From Drechslerella dactyloides (lineage: Eukaryota; Ascomycota; Orbiliomycetes; Orbiliales; Orbiliaceae): a stretch of 64,000 nucleotides of DNA. The translations under genes were made by a program, and so were the position numbers. The stretch spans positions 1,798,001-1,862,000 of the forward strand of contig JAGTWJ010000006.1 of NCBI GenBank assembly GCA_020064725.1. The letters are read 5' to 3'. Below, in pieces: positions 1 through 12,990 of this stretch; positions within the stretch are counted from its first letter, which is position 1, and each line of letters starts with the position of its first letter. A model generated the notes under the pieces. The model searched no databases, was not told the origin of the DNA, and saw only the letters and a program-made list of their open reading frames with translations.

Positions 1-421
1 TATGCCATTACACTACATAACACTATAAAATCTTATTTGGAGAACATACATTCAATTCCTATTGTACACACTTTATGATGCAGTAGACACCTATTATTTG
101 GTGTAGGTGCAAACCAGTACTAGCTACATATGTTATCTACACACATACCCACTTAGAAGCCATCATTCACAAAATCTTTTTGGTGAAACTGCCTGCTGCC
201 ATATTCTCACTAGCATAATTATTTAGCACACAATACCTTATATTTTGCTACTTCTTCTGGAATAGAGAAGGAGGCTATAAATCCTTAAAATTGGTTCCTT
301 TAGAAAGGAAGATAGTATTATATATATAACAGCTATATATAAGACAACAACAATGAAATCACCAAGATTTCATATGCAATACTTTTGCTATCTGTGACGT
401 AGGCGTTATGCCGTTGCGCTA
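1..421. other. Unassigned flank of the transposon block
   Basis: Moderately AT-rich sequence, far less depleted of G and C than what follows. No ORF or recognisable transposase or reverse-transcriptase motif was found on either strand. An imperfect palindrome (ACGTAGGCG at 397-405 and CGCTACGT at 417-424) lies at the junction with the inverted LTR. It may be the flank of an older insertion. Confidence 0.4.
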
Positions 422-1360
422 CGTAACAATTTTAGTTTAAAATTAGATTAAATATATTTTATTTTAAAGTTTTTAATTTTTAATTACTACTATATAGGTT
501 TTTAATAGTAGAAAATAAATATATATTAAATATAATAATTATTATTAAAATAAAATAACGTATTCCACAAGCGAGCGGACCACACAAGCGAGCGGACCAC
601 CCCATATAAACCAACACCCTACCAAAACACTTTTTATTGATAACTTAATCAATAATTAATTTAAAATTAGAATAAAATTCATCTTGTTTATATAAACTAT
701 TACAAATCTAAAAATATTTTTTTAAATTTTTTTTATATTAAATTAAAGAAATATACAAGGGGGGTGGTCCGGTCGCTTGTCTGGTCCAGTCGCTTATTGT
801 TGACGTTATATAATAATAATAATAAACAAATTAATTATTAAAATACTATAATTTAAGTATTAATTAATAATTTTTTAAAAAAAAATTATTAATTCTAAAA
901 TAAAATATACTAATTATATATATAATATCTTAATATATAAACTAATAAAAATATATTAATATATTATTTAAATAATTTAATATTTATTTTACTTAATATT
1001 TAATTAAATATTAAGTATTTTAAATACTAAATATTTATATAATTATAAATTATTATAGTAATTTTTATTTAGAAAAAAATATTATAATAATAATATTCTT
1101 ATATAGTAGTATTTTTTTATATAATTTAAGATTTTATATAGTTATATTATTTATATAGTTTTATTATTTATATAGTAAGATATATTATATAAATCAATAA
1201 TCTATATAAAGTAAGTTTATATAATTATATATTTTATATAAAAATCTATTCTATATAATATATAAATATATTATTATTTTATATATTATATAGACTAAGT
1301 ATCTGTATAGGAATCTGGTCTGTGCAGGATATTCAGGTGTTACACTGTTATCCCATAACA
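422..1360 (-). repeat. Solo LTR-like copy in inverted orientation, interrupted by a MITE
   Basis: About 690 bp once the 249-bp MITE at 558-806 is removed. It is the reverse complement of the LTR at 2018-4599 and of the 3' LTR at 13396-14082. The right edge at 1360 ends in CATAACA, matching the reverse complement of the TGTTATG LTR start. The left edge at about 422 matches the reverse complement of the AGTGTAACA LTR end. Nearly all differences between the copies are transitions, as RIP would give. No internal retroelement sequence accompanies this copy, so it is called a solo LTR. It could instead be one arm of an inverted-repeat structure with the neighbouring 5' LTR. Confidence 0.6.
558..806. 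mobile_element. 249-bp MITE, copy 1
   Basis: Bounded by TA at 556-557 and TA at 807-808, so the target duplication is TA as for Tc1/mariner/pogo elements. Imperfect terminal inverted repeats of about 44 bp start with ACGT and contain two GCGAGCGG-type blocks on the left and GGTCGCTTG/AGTCGCTTA blocks on the right. The interior is AT-rich and noncoding. It has the same length as the copy at 10035-10283, and I saw no difference between them. The termini resemble those of the Fot1-like elements in this window, which suggests such an element mobilised it. Confidence 0.85.
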
Positions 1361-2017
1361 AAAATATTGTATTTTTTATATGTATAAATATTATTTAATA
1401 TATTATTATTTATATCTTTTTAAATAATTAATCTATAATTATTAATAATAATATAGGGAAATTAATTTAGTATTAAATAATCTAGTTTTTAATTAAATTT
1501 ATTTATAAATTAACTTTTATTAGATTTAAAAATATTTTTATTATTTAAATAATAATTATATTTATAATATTTAAATATAAATTTATTAATATAATTATTA
1601 ATAATTATATATCTAGTTTTAAAAGAATTTTATTAAAATTGTAAAATATAATATTAATATTAATACAATTATTATATATATTTTTTAATATTATTATAGT
1701 AATAAATATTTCGTAGAATTTAAAAAAAAAAATTTAATTTAAAAATATAATTAATATATATATATATTAAATTCTTTATTTTATAATTATATATTTGTTT
1801 TAATAATTTAAAGTAGTTAATATCTAATAATTAAAAAATATATAATAAATATAATAGTATATAAATTGTAATAATTTTATACTTTTAATAGTATAATTTA
1901 AAAGTAATTAAATAGTAGCTTTTATAATTATCTAAGATTAATAGATAGTAGTTTAAAATATAATATTATATTATAAATTTATTAAAATATTTTAGTTATT
2001 ATACAATAAGTTTATTT
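1361..2017 (-). pseudogene. RIP-degraded Fot1/pogo-like transposase fragment
   Basis: This stretch aligns by eye with about 2900-3545 of the neighbouring Fot1-like element, in the same orientation, with many C/T and G/A differences. That part of the element encodes the middle and C-terminal half of a DDE transposase. Homology stops exactly at the inner edges of the two opposed LTRs, at 1361 and 2017. The fragment therefore looks like what remains of an older element into which retroelements inserted from both sides. No terminal repeats of its own remain, and the frame is full of stops. Confidence 0.6.
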
Positions 2018-4599
2018 TGTTATGGGATAACAGCGCAATACCCAAATATCCTACACAGACCAGATTCCTATACAGATATTTAATCCATATAATATATAAA
2101 ATAATAATATATCTATATATTATATAAAATAGATTTTTATATAGAATATATAATTATATAGATTTATTTTATATAGACTATTAACTTATATAATATATTT
2201 TATTATATAAGTAATAAGATTATATAAATAATATAATTATATAAAATCTTAGATTATATAAAAAAATATTATTATATAAGAATATTATTATTATAATATT
2301 TCTTTTTAAATAGGAGTTATTATAATAATTTATAGTTATATAAATATTTAATATTTAGAATATTTAATATTTAACTAAATATTAAATAAAATAAGTATTG
2401 AGTTATTTAGGTAATATATTAATATATTTTTATTAATTTATATCTTAAGATATTATATATATAATTAGTATATTTTATTTTGGGATTAATAGTTTTTCTT
2501 TTAAAATCTATTAATGTATTCTACAAGTGAGTAAACACCCCAAGTGAGTGAACACCTTTTTCATCCTACCCTAACAAAAATATTATTTTTACTATTATAT
2601 CACTGTTAGGATGGTGTGGGAAATCTATATTGTATTAGTTTTAATTCTTAAAATACTTTTTGATAGGTTTGGATATTATGGTTGGGTTTATTATAATAAT
2701 TATAGTGTAGTATTTTCCTAAAAGTAGTTTTTAACTGGGGGCTATTCTGGTGGTTTAAATATTTTATTTGCTTATTTTGTTTATTTATAATATTATTATC
2801 TAGAATTTTATTAGTTTAATATATAGTAAGTATACCTCTTTACTATATATACCATCTTTTTATCTACTAGTGTTTAGATAGTGTTTGGTTTGTAGAATAT
2901 AGTGTTATATTTTCTATTTGTATAAACACTAGTTAATATATTATTGTTTATGTCTTTTTAGTAAACTAGTCTATAGTAGTCAGTAATAATATTAAAAAAC
3001 TATTTAAATACTAGATAATCTAATTTTTAATAAATTTTAATTATAAATTAGTTTTTGAAAGGTTTATTGGTGTTTTTATTATCTAAGTAGCTACTATATG
3101 TATAATACTAGGGTGTGAATTTACCAGAATAGGTACTGGTAACTGGATATCTAGTTTTAAAAAGACTTTATTAGGATTGTAAGGTATAATCCTAGCTCTA
3201 GCAAAGTTACTATGTATATTCTTAAGTATTATTGTAGCAATAAATGTTTTATGGAATTTAGAAAAGAATTCTAGTTTACTGATATAGTTAATATCTATGT
3301 GTACTAAGTTTTCTATCTGGTAATTATATGCCTGTTTTAATGGTCTAAAGTATCTAATATCTAATAGCTAAAAAAGATATAAAGAATGTGGTGGTATATA
3401 AACTATAATAATCTTATACTTTTGGTAATAAAATTTGAAGATGACCAAATAATAGCTTTTATGGTTATCTAAAACTAATAGCTGGTAGTCTAAAATACAA
3501 CACCACACTATAAATTAATTAAAATGCTTTATTTACTCTATAGCAAGTTCATTTATTATCTAGTTATTATTAAAAAATACAATAATCTAGTTTTTTGGTA
3601 AACTGGTTTTTGTATATTAGTTAGTTAGATAGTATTTATCAACCAAGATAATAAATGGTGATACTATCTAACTTTTTATATATATTCTTTGAATAATTGT
3701 TGCCTATTTGTGATTCCCAGGTTATACTAGCTTTATTTTATTGCAAATTTCAGTACCTGTAATGATTATAGTAGAGAAAATTATGTTTATTACAAAGTTT
3801 ATTTTATTAAAATTATATATATTGTTATTTATAATACTGTACTTAGTTTTTATAGCTTATATAAGTTGTAATCAATCACTGATAAATTTATAATTTTTGT
3901 ATTTAGTCTGTTGGTAATTATACTTTTTGGATAAATGTGTTTGGAGCTTTGGACAGCATTTTATAAAGTTTGCTACCTAGTTTTTGTCAATACAACACAA
4001 ACTATTATTAATATATATTAATAACAATTGGTTAGCCATATCTTCTATATTATCCAATCTAGAATAAAAAGATTGTATATATAGTTCAAATATATATTAG
4101 ATAATAGTATCCTTTTTTAATTGTGTAAGATTCTATAATTTTGGTATACTATCACTCCATAAAAGACATCCATTATACTGGTGGATAAAAATTATTCAAA
4201 AAATATTATATAATTTAGCTGCTACTACAGTACTTAATTTTTTGTTTTTTTCTAAAGTTCTAATAACTAAGATTATTTGGGATTTAGTTGTAAAGACCGT
4301 TATTATAGTGGTTGTGGATATAGATAATGGTAAAGAAGAAAAGGGGGTAAGGTCACTTGGTGGGGTGTTCGCTCACTTGGGGTGTTCGCTCGCTTGTGGA
4401 ATACGTTAATTAATATTTAAATTATAGTATTTTAATAGTTAATTTATTTATTATTATTATTATATATTTTATTTTAATAGTAATTATTGTATTTAATATA
4501 TATTTATTTTTTATTATTAAGAATTTATATAATAATAACTAAGAATTAAAGATTTTAAAATAAAATATATTTAATCTAGTTTTAAATTAAAATATAATA
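2018..4599 (+). repeat. 5' LTR of the Gypsy element, interrupted by a Fot1-like element
   Basis: It starts TGTTATGGGATAACAGCGC, ends near 4599 at the counterpart of AGTGTAACA, and is about 690 bp without the insertion at 2514-4406. It has the same orientation as the 3' LTR. The LTR begins TG and ends CA, with a short TGTTA/TAACA inverted repeat, as usual for LTRs. The 3' copy preserves more G and C near its end, and the differences between copies are transitions. Confidence 0.7.
2514..4406 (-). mobile_element. Fot1/pogo-like DNA transposon with dead transposase on the minus strand
   Basis: The element is 1893 bp long with TA at 2512-2513 and 4407-4408. The right end (reverse complement ACGTATTCCACAAGCGAGCG) is intact, while the left end shows C-to-T and G-to-A changes relative to it, consistent with RIP. 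The minus strand keeps a DDE1-type transposase relic. Around 3190-3560 one can read blocks like LLVLDGHKSHHS, RPLKQAY, SKLEFFSKFHKTF and IHSNFA, which are shared with the better-preserved copy at 11118-12990. Stops and frameshifts interrupt the frame. It inserted into the 5' LTR of the Gypsy element. Confidence 0.8.
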
Positions 4600-6526
4600 C
4601 TTTAACTGATTGTTTTTAATAAATAAGAAAAAATAATAAATATATAATAATTTTTAATATAATTTATAAATTTTTTTTAGTATATAAAAATAAAATAGAA
4701 TTTTATAGTATAGAATTATAAAAATATTTTATAAATAATAATAACTTTAAATTAATATTAAATAATAAAGATAATAAATATAAAAAATTTATTAATGATT
4801 TTTATATTTTAAGAATATATAAATAAAAAATAATTGTAATAATAATTTAAATAATATTATATATATAAAAAGATAATAATATAAAATCTAACTTTCTTAA
4901 ATTAATTAGTAAATATATAGATAATTTATAAGAATACTAAAATAAATTAATAATAAATATTAAAATATAAATTTTAGAAAAAATAAATAATACTATATTA
5001 AAAAATAATATTAAATAAAAATTAGAATAAAGTTTTAAAATAATATAGTAAAAAATTATTGTAATATATTAATAATATATTTAAATAGTTTTAAAAATAG
5101 TTAATAATATTAAAATAATTATATTAAGAAATTCTAAAAAAATAATAAAATATAAAAAAATTTTAATTAGTATTTAAATAAATAATATTATTATTTAAAG
5201 ATTTTTATTACTTATTATATTTAGATTTATATAAATTAGTGGATTAAGAATCTAAAAAATAAAAAATTTAACTATTTTTATAATAATATTTAATAAAGTA
5301 TTTAAAATAGAAGATCTAATTAAATATAAAAAATAATTTAAAAAATTTAATTAATTTTTTAATTAATTTAATAATTTTTTTTTTTTTTATCTTAAATAAT
5401 TCCTTATAAATTAATATAAAATCTTTTTTATAAAAATATATTTAAAAAAAAATATCTTTAATATTTATTTATTATATAAATAAATATATAATAAAATAAT
5501 AAAAAAAGATTATAAAATAAAAATCTTAAAAATTTTAAAAATTTTTAATAATTTTTAGAAATTTATAAACTATCTTAAATAAAAATATAAATATAAAAAT
5601 AAAATTAAAGAATTTTTTAAAAAATTTAACTAATTTAAATAAATTAAATTTATATAATTTTTTTTTTAATAATTTAATTAATATATATTTTTTATTAATT
5701 ATAATAATAATATTTTATTTTATAAAACTAAAAAAAAACTTAAATTTAATCTGAAAATAGAGATTATTAAATAAAAATTTATTAATAAAAATATAAATTA
5801 TTATAATATATAAATTATAGTAATTAAACTTAATAATATATTTTATTAATTTTAAAAAAATATTTATTAAAAAAAATTATATTATAATTTAAATAAATAT
5901 AATTCTAATAAGTATATTAAAAAACTTTAGTAAAATTAAATTAAAATTAGAAAATCTTTTTAAAAATTAAATAAAATATATAAACTAGAATTTATAGATT
6001 TTAATATAATTTAATACTAAAAATCAAAGAAATCTAATATATTTTTCTATTATTAATATAATAAAATAAAATATATTAAAAAAAATTATTCTAAAAATAA
6101 AAAAAAAAAATATTTTTAAAAATATTTTTAATAAAAATAAAAATTTAAAATAATAAGATAATTATTTATTTTGAAAGATTTTAAAATAATTATAAATAAA
6201 ATTTAAAAATATATATATTTTAAAGTTAGATTTATTTAATACTAAAATATTATTTAAGAAATTAATATAATTATTAAATAAAATTTTATTTTATTTAAAG
6301 ATATAGAATTAAAAAAAAAAAAATTTAATTAATTATAAAATAATCCAATATTAAAATCTTACTTAATATATAAAAAAAATTTAAATAAATATTTATAAAA
6401 AAAATACTAAAATAATAAAAAAAATTTTATAAAAATAATCCAGATATTACTTATTTTAATTATATCTCCCAAATAATTTAATTAATTATAATAAGAATTA
6501 ATCTTTAAAAATCTTAAAATTTATTA

Positions 6527-7605
6527 ACGTCAACGATAAGCGACCGGCACAGACAAGTGACCGGCACACCACCACAGTCAAACACCCCACCAAAACCCTT
6601 TTATTTAATATCTTAATAAATATCTATTATAAAATTATAAAAAAAATATTTTAAAATAAATATTATTTTAAATAATTAAATTATTATTTTTTTAATTTTT
6701 TAATGTTAATATTAAATTAATAATTATTATTTTAATTATTATAAAAAACAACAAATTTTTTTAGTATTTAACTGTAAATATCTCTATAATATATCCATAA
6801 AAATCTCTAAAAATTAAAAATATAATTAAAATCTATATAATCTAGGTCTGTATAAGCTTATTCTTTATTATATTAAAAATTAAGTCCTATGAGGGCGGCT
6901 AAAGTCAGCACAACACATCCAACTATTTTAGAAAAAATTATATATAAAGATATTATAAAAAAATTTAAAAAATTTAATTTTAATTTTAATATATTAAAAA
7001 TTAATTATTATATTTTTTTTAATTTTTTTTATATATTATATAATTTAATATTAATATTTTTAATTTTTATAATAAAAAATTTTAAAAAATTGAATTTTTA
7101 ATAAAAAAATTAAAAATACTATAAAATTATAATTTAATCTTATTTAATTTAATATTAATTTTTTTAAATTTTTTTTATAATATTTTTATATATAATTATT
7201 AAGAAAAATAGCTGGTGTGTTGTGCTGACTTTAGCCGCCCTCATAGGACTTAATTTTTAATATAATAAAGAATAAGCTTACACAGACCTAGATTATATAG
7301 ATTTTAATTATATTTTTAATTTTTAGAGATTTTTATGGATTATTATAGAGATATTTACAGTCAAACACTAAAAAAATTTGTTGTTTTTTATAATAATTAA
7401 AATAATAATTATTAATTTAATATTAACATTAAAAAATTAAAAAAATAATAATTTAATTATTTAAAATAATATTTATTTTAAAATATTTTTTTTATAATTT
7501 TATAATAGATATTTATTAAGATATTAAATAAAAGGGTTTTGGTGGGGTGTTTGACTGTGGTGGTGTGCCGGTCACTTGTCTGTGCCGGTCGCTTATCATT
7601 GACGT
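6527..7605. mobile_element. 1.08-kb hairpin (long-TIR) element inserted in the Gypsy reverse transcriptase
   Basis: TA flanks are at 6525-6526 and 7606-7607. The first about 390 bp (6527-6920) and last about 390 bp (7210-7605) are near-perfect inverted repeats beginning ACGTCAACGATAAGCGACCG. The roughly 280-bp centre is also largely self-complementary, so the whole element could fold into one long hairpin. The termini resemble the other ACGT-ended elements here. A 70-codon ORF at 6889-7101 lies inside it but is AT-driven and not believed to be a gene. The element splits the reverse-transcriptase frame: excising it with one TA rejoins the YLDD region. Confidence 0.8.
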
Positions 7606-7607
7606 TA

Positions 7608-9900
7608 TAGTATATTTAGATAATATTTTTATTTATAATAAAAATCTTTTAGAATATTAAAAATATATTAATCAGATTTTTGAAATTCTGAATTAATATA
7701 AATTTAAGATTAAGTTAAAAAAATCTAAATTTAAAATAACTAAAATTAAATTTCTAGGAATTATTATTACTTTTTATAATATAAAAATAGATTTAAAGAA
7801 AATATAAGTTATATAAAATTAATTAATACTAAAAATATTTAAGAAAATATAAGTTTTTTTAAAACTATATAATTATTATTAATAATTTATTTAAAAATAT
7901 AGCTATCTAATAATAATTTTTTTAAAATTAATAAAAAAAAATATTTATTTTAAAATAACAAAAAAGAAAATTAAAATATTCTAAATATTAAAAGATATAT
8001 TTATTTTAATATTTATTTTTAAATTTTATGATTTAGAATTATTAATATAAATAAAAGTTAATGTTTTTATAATAATTTTAAAAGTTTATTTATTATAGAA
8101 ATAATTTAATTAAAAATAGTATTTAGTTATTTATTTATTATATAAATTTAATATTATAGAAATAAGATATTTTATATATAATAAAAAACTTATAGTTAAC
8201 TATCTTATATATTTATAAAAAATAAAAAGTTTATTTATAAATTATAAAATTATTTAAAGTATTTTTAGATTATAAAAACCTTATTTATTTTTTAATAATA
8301 AAAAAATTTAGTAGATATTAAATTTAATAATAAGAAATATTTAATAAATATAATATAAAAATTATCTATTTTAAGAAAAAAGAAAATATTAGAACTAATA
8401 TTATTAGTTAATAATCAAATTTTATAAAAGATATTTTTATAAATAAAAAAGTAATTTTAGAATAATAAAAAAATATTATTACTATTAATAAAGAATTTAA
8501 TATTATTATTTATAAAATAAAACTAAAAATAGTTATCTGATTTAAGAAAAATTATTAAAAAAATATAATAATAAAAAGAATATTATAGAATTTTAAAAAA
8601 ATTATTATCTTTTTTTTTATAAAAAATAAATATATTTTTTTTAAAAATCTCTTTTATATTTTAAAAAAAAAAATATAACTAAAAATCTTATAACTATATT
8701 ATAATATATTTATATATAAATATTTAGGAGTTGAAAAAATATAAGAACTTATTATATAATAATATTTTTAATTTAAAATAAAATAATAAATTAAAAATTA
8801 TATTAAAATTTATAATCTATATTTAAGAAATAAACTAATAAAATATATATTATATAGATACTTATAATTAAATAAGGTATTAATTAAATTATTCTAAATT
8901 ATAATTTATAATTTTATATAAGAATTATTATATTTAAAAGATTTTTTAATAAATTAGATATATAATAAAATCTTAATTATTATTTATAAATTTATTAAAA
9001 TTATTATTTTAAAATTATAAAATAGTTCTTAGAAAATAAAATAATTTTTAATAATTTATAATAAATAAGTATTTAGTTAATATAGATTATAAGAAAAATA
9101 TATTTATAATAAATTTTTTTTTTTTAATAATAAATACTAAAAATATATTATAAATTTATTAAATATTAAATTTAATATAATAATTAAAGAAAGAGTTTAA
9201 ATTAATAGAATATTAGAATAAGTAATTTAAATAATTAAGATCTATCTTAGATTATTTTTTAATTATGTATAAAATAATTAAATAAAATTATTATTTATAG
9301 CAGAATTTATATATAATTTATTAAAATATTTTGTAATAAATTATATATTTTATAAGATATTATAAGGTTAGAATCTATAAATTATGTAATTAATTCTATT
9401 TATAAAAGAAGAAATATTTAGTATTAAAAAATATTTTAAATCTATAAATAAATTATATAAATATTTAAAGAATAATTTAAACTTTATAATTAAAACTATA
9501 TTCTATTATTATAATAATAAAAAAATAAAAGTATTTTTTTTGAAGAAAAAAAATAAAATATACTTACTTATAAAAAATATTAAAATTAAAAAATCTAATT
9601 AAAAACTTAATTTCCAAAAACTTAGATTATATATTATAACTAAAAAATTAAATAAATATCTTTTTAAATTTTATATTTTTGAAAATTTAAAAATCTATAA
9701 AATATTTTATATTGTTTTGTTTAAGCCTATATTAGATAGACTTAAAAAAAAGATAAATAATCTAAAAATCAAGAAAGATAATTATAATAAATATAAAGTT
9801 AAAAAGATTTTAGACTATAGAAAAAACTTAGAAATATTAATTAACAAATTTCTAATTAAATAAAAAAATTATTTATTAAAAGAAGATTTATAATAATTAA
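7608..9900 (+). pseudogene. Gypsy pol relic: RT, RNase H, integrase, chromodomain-like
   Basis: Conceptual translation of the plus strand, ignoring stops, gives a recognisable Gypsy order. An RT segment from 7608 reads YLDNIFIYNKNLLEY then KLKKSKFKITKIKFLGIIIT, matching the family's YLDDILIYS ... KCEF ... FLG pattern. An RNase H-like segment follows near 8150-8200. An integrase segment near 9187 corresponds to ERVNQILEQ, and INYIFYKIL to GYTPF. A final segment near 9797 reads KVKKILDYRKN, like the start of an integrase-linked chromodomain. Stop codons sit mostly where Gln, Trp or Arg codons are expected, the signature of C-to-T or G-to-A decay. It makes no functional protein. Confidence 0.75.
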
Positions 9901-10034
9901 AAAATAATATCTTATTAAAATTTATTAAATAATATCTTAACAAACTTAATATTTATTAAATAAAATAAGATCTATTACTACAATAATTTTAAGAAAAATT
10001 TAAAAAAAAATATTAAAATATAAAAAATTAATTA

Positions 10035-10283
10035 ACGTATTCCACAAGCGAGCGGACCACACAAGCGAGCGGACCACCCCATATAAACCAACACCCTACC
10101 AAAACACTTTTTATTGATAACTTAATCAATAATTAATTTAAAATTAGAATAAAATTCATCTTGTTTATATAAACTATTACAAATCTAAAAATATTTTTTT
10201 AAATTTTTTTTATATTAAATTAAAGAAATATACAAGGGGGGTGGTCCGGTCGCTTGTCTGGTCCAGTCGCTTATTGTTGACGT
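10035..10283. mobile_element. 249-bp MITE, copy 2
   Basis: TA flanks are at 10033-10034 and 10284-10285. Length and ends equal those of the copy at 558-806, and reading the two side by side showed no mismatch. It sits in the 3' part of the Gypsy internal region, downstream of the chromodomain-like segment. It is internally AT-rich and has no coding capacity. Confidence 0.85.
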
Positions 10284-11117
10284 TATAATAATTATATTAA
10301 AAAAATCTATTTTATTTTAGAATTATATTTTCTAATATTAAAACTATTATTAAATACAAAAAACTTATATATATATAAAACTTATTTTTTTCTAAAATAT
10401 AAACTAATTTATTTATAATCTTATATATATTATTTTAATAATAAATAATCTCATCTAAAATATTAGTATTCACCTTAGTTTCAAAATAAAGATATAATAT
10501 AACCAGTTTAAAAACCAACACTTATTAGTAATTAGAACAATTAAAACACACTATTACTATATTAAAAAAAGATAAAAAAATAAAAATAACAAAAAAATAA
10601 AATATTTTTAATAATTTATTTTATTTTATCTCTTTTTATATAATAGAATTTTATAAAATAATTTTTAAAATTATATATATAATACAATATAAACTAATAC
10701 TAATTATATTTAATAATATATATATATTAAAAAAATATTATATTAAATATTAAAATTTATAATATTATTATTTAAAAAAACTTTAAAATCAAATAATTTT
10801 AAATTTTTAATTTTAAATAAAAAAATACTAATTTCTTTTTTAAAATTCTCCTATTTTTTAATTAAAGTTTTTTCCTCTTTAAAAACAATTTTTATCTTTA
10901 AGAAAACAATATCTAACTTCTAATAAAAATAAATTATTCTTATCTAAGTAATTACTAACTTTCTAACCAACAATAACAATTCCTAAAAAAATTAAAATTA
11001 ATTTTATTTAGTCTTTTACAACTCTTTATATTTATAATTAATAATCCTAAAAACATATTCTATTAAAATAAATCAGATAAACTATCAATATAAAAACTAA
11101 ATAAAAAAAACTATCTA

Positions 11118-12990
11118 ACGTGGTCCACAAGCGAGCGGTACACCCAAGTGAGTGGTATACCTCTTGATATCTATGTGTCTATTCTTCTTTTATACTATAT
11201 ATTTTTATAATTATTGTAATGGTTGTCTTTATGATTGAATCCAGAATTATTTTAGTTATTGAAGTTATGAAAAAGGACCAAGAATTAAGTATTTGAGTTG
11301 CTACTAAATTTTACAAGGTCTTTTATATAATTTTAGTTTACTGATATAAGGGCTGCTCTTTAAAATGTGATATTATATCTAAGTTATGAAAATTTATAGA
11401 ACTAGAAGAGGAGATTATTGTCCAGTATATACTTGAGTTTTGTATGTGATCTTTTCATTTTAGACTAAGTAGTATAAAAGATATGGCCAATTAGTTACTA
11501 TTGATGTGTGCTGGTGATGGTATGTGACGCGTTGGTAAGAATTGAATATTAAATTTTGTAAAATGTTGCCTAGAACTCCAGACGCATTTATCTAGAAGAT
11601 ACAACTACAAACAAACTCAATACAAAAACCCTAAACTTATTAACAATTAGTTTCAATTTATCCAAGCTACAAAGGTTAAATATAGCATTGCAGACAATGA
11701 TATCTACAATTTTGATGAAACAAGCTTTGCTATAAACATAATTTCTATAGTTACAGTTATTACAGATACTGAAACCTGAGATAAGGCTAAACTAGTGTAG
11801 CCTGGGAACTGTGAATAGACAACAGTTATTCAAGGCATAAACACAATAGGTTAGGCAGTACTGCCATTTATTATCCTTGTTGGCTAGTACCACCTAGCTA
11901 GCTGGTATACAAAGACCAACCTACCGAAAAACTAGGTTATTACACTCTCTGATAATAGCTGAACAACAAATGAAATAGCCCTCACATAGGTTAAGCACTT
12001 CAACAAAATATCAGCACCGCGCTGTAAAAGTAACTATCAACTATTAGTCCTTAATAGGCATAAAAGCCACCATTCAGCTACCTTTAAACTCTATTATCAA
12101 AAATACAAGATTATTATGCTTTGTATACCACCCCATTCATCACATCTTCTGCAGCCACTGGATATTAGGTGCTTTAGACCATTAAAACATGCATATAGCT
12201 GCCAGGTAAAGAACTTAATACACACAAACATAACCTATATCAACAAGCTAGAGTTCCTCTCTGGATTCCATAAGACATACACTGCCTCTGTAACCAACAA
12301 GAATATACATAGTAGCTTTGCTGGGACTAGTATTGTGCCTTATAATCTAGAAAGGGTGCTTTCAAAGCTAAATATACAGCTACCAGTATCTATACTAATA
12401 AATTCCTGCCTTGGTACTGTAATTATCTGGGCTACAAAAACACTAAAAAATTTTATAGAAGCTGGCCTACAATCAGAACTTATTAAAAACTAAATTATTC
12501 TACACCAAAATAACTCTCTAACAAACATATTAGTAGCCATAAACCAATTTACTAAAGAAATACAGTCTACAATATACAAAATGGTATTTTTGTGTGTAGA
12601 TAACTTTAGATTTTGCTCTGCTAATAAGGCATTAAACAAGCACCAACAAGCAAAAAAAAAGCAATTACAACATGAAGAACCACTTATCATATACCAGGTA
12701 TAAGAGCTACTAGACCAAGAAAATATAGATAAGCAGATAAAACAAGAAACCCACCAAAACAACACCCAGCCAAAAGGGGGTTCTGGGAGGGTATTATGTT
12801 ATAGTAAGTGTGGTAAAGTTGGGCATAATAAATAAATATATCAAGATACTTTTTAAAGATGTAAATAAGTGATTTTCTGGTTTTGGGCTGGATAATCATA
12901 TGTTTATGGTGGTGAAATCAGTATTTTTGTTTAGGTGGGGTGTTGAAGTGTACCGCTCACTTGGGTGTACCGCTCGCTTGTGGACCACGT
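11118..12990 (+). mobile_element. Fot1/pogo-like DNA transposon, best-preserved copy
   Basis: The element is 1873 bp with TA at 11116-11117 and 12991-12992. The terminal repeats start ACGTGGTCCACAAGCGAGCG and contain a second, degenerate GCGAGCGG-like block about 17 bp in. It is visibly richer in G and C than the surrounding Gypsy sequence, so it is younger or less exposed to RIP. It encodes one transposase on the plus strand, listed separately. Confidence 0.85.
11267..12832 (+). pseudogene. Fot1/pogo-family DDE transposase, inactivated
   Basis: Domains can be followed in one frame. A helix-turn-helix start at about 11267 (MKKDQELSI, stop, VATKFYKV) is followed by IYNFDETSFAINI around 11710-11745, which carries the first catalytic Asp. 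Next come LVLNRHKSHHS around 12040-12075, then PPHSSHLLQPLD in an open stretch from 12116 to 12493. A C-terminal zinc knuckle CYSKCGKVGHNK lies at about 12797-12832. At least eight in-frame stops replace expected Trp, Gln or Arg codons. The expected second catalytic Asp (LDGH in relatives) reads Asn (LNRH). These changes fit RIP, so no active transposase is expected. Confidence 0.8.

Noticed and set aside
2018..4599. Reading the opposed LTR-like arms as long TIRs of one DNA transposon
   Set aside because: The same unit recurs as a direct repeat at 13396-14082 with Gypsy pol between, so an LTR is the simpler explanation.
6889..7101. 70-codon ORF on plus
   Set aside because: It lies inside the hairpin element; beyond a short start it is Lys/Ile/Asn/Phe-rich AT sequence, and its mirror occurs on the other arm.
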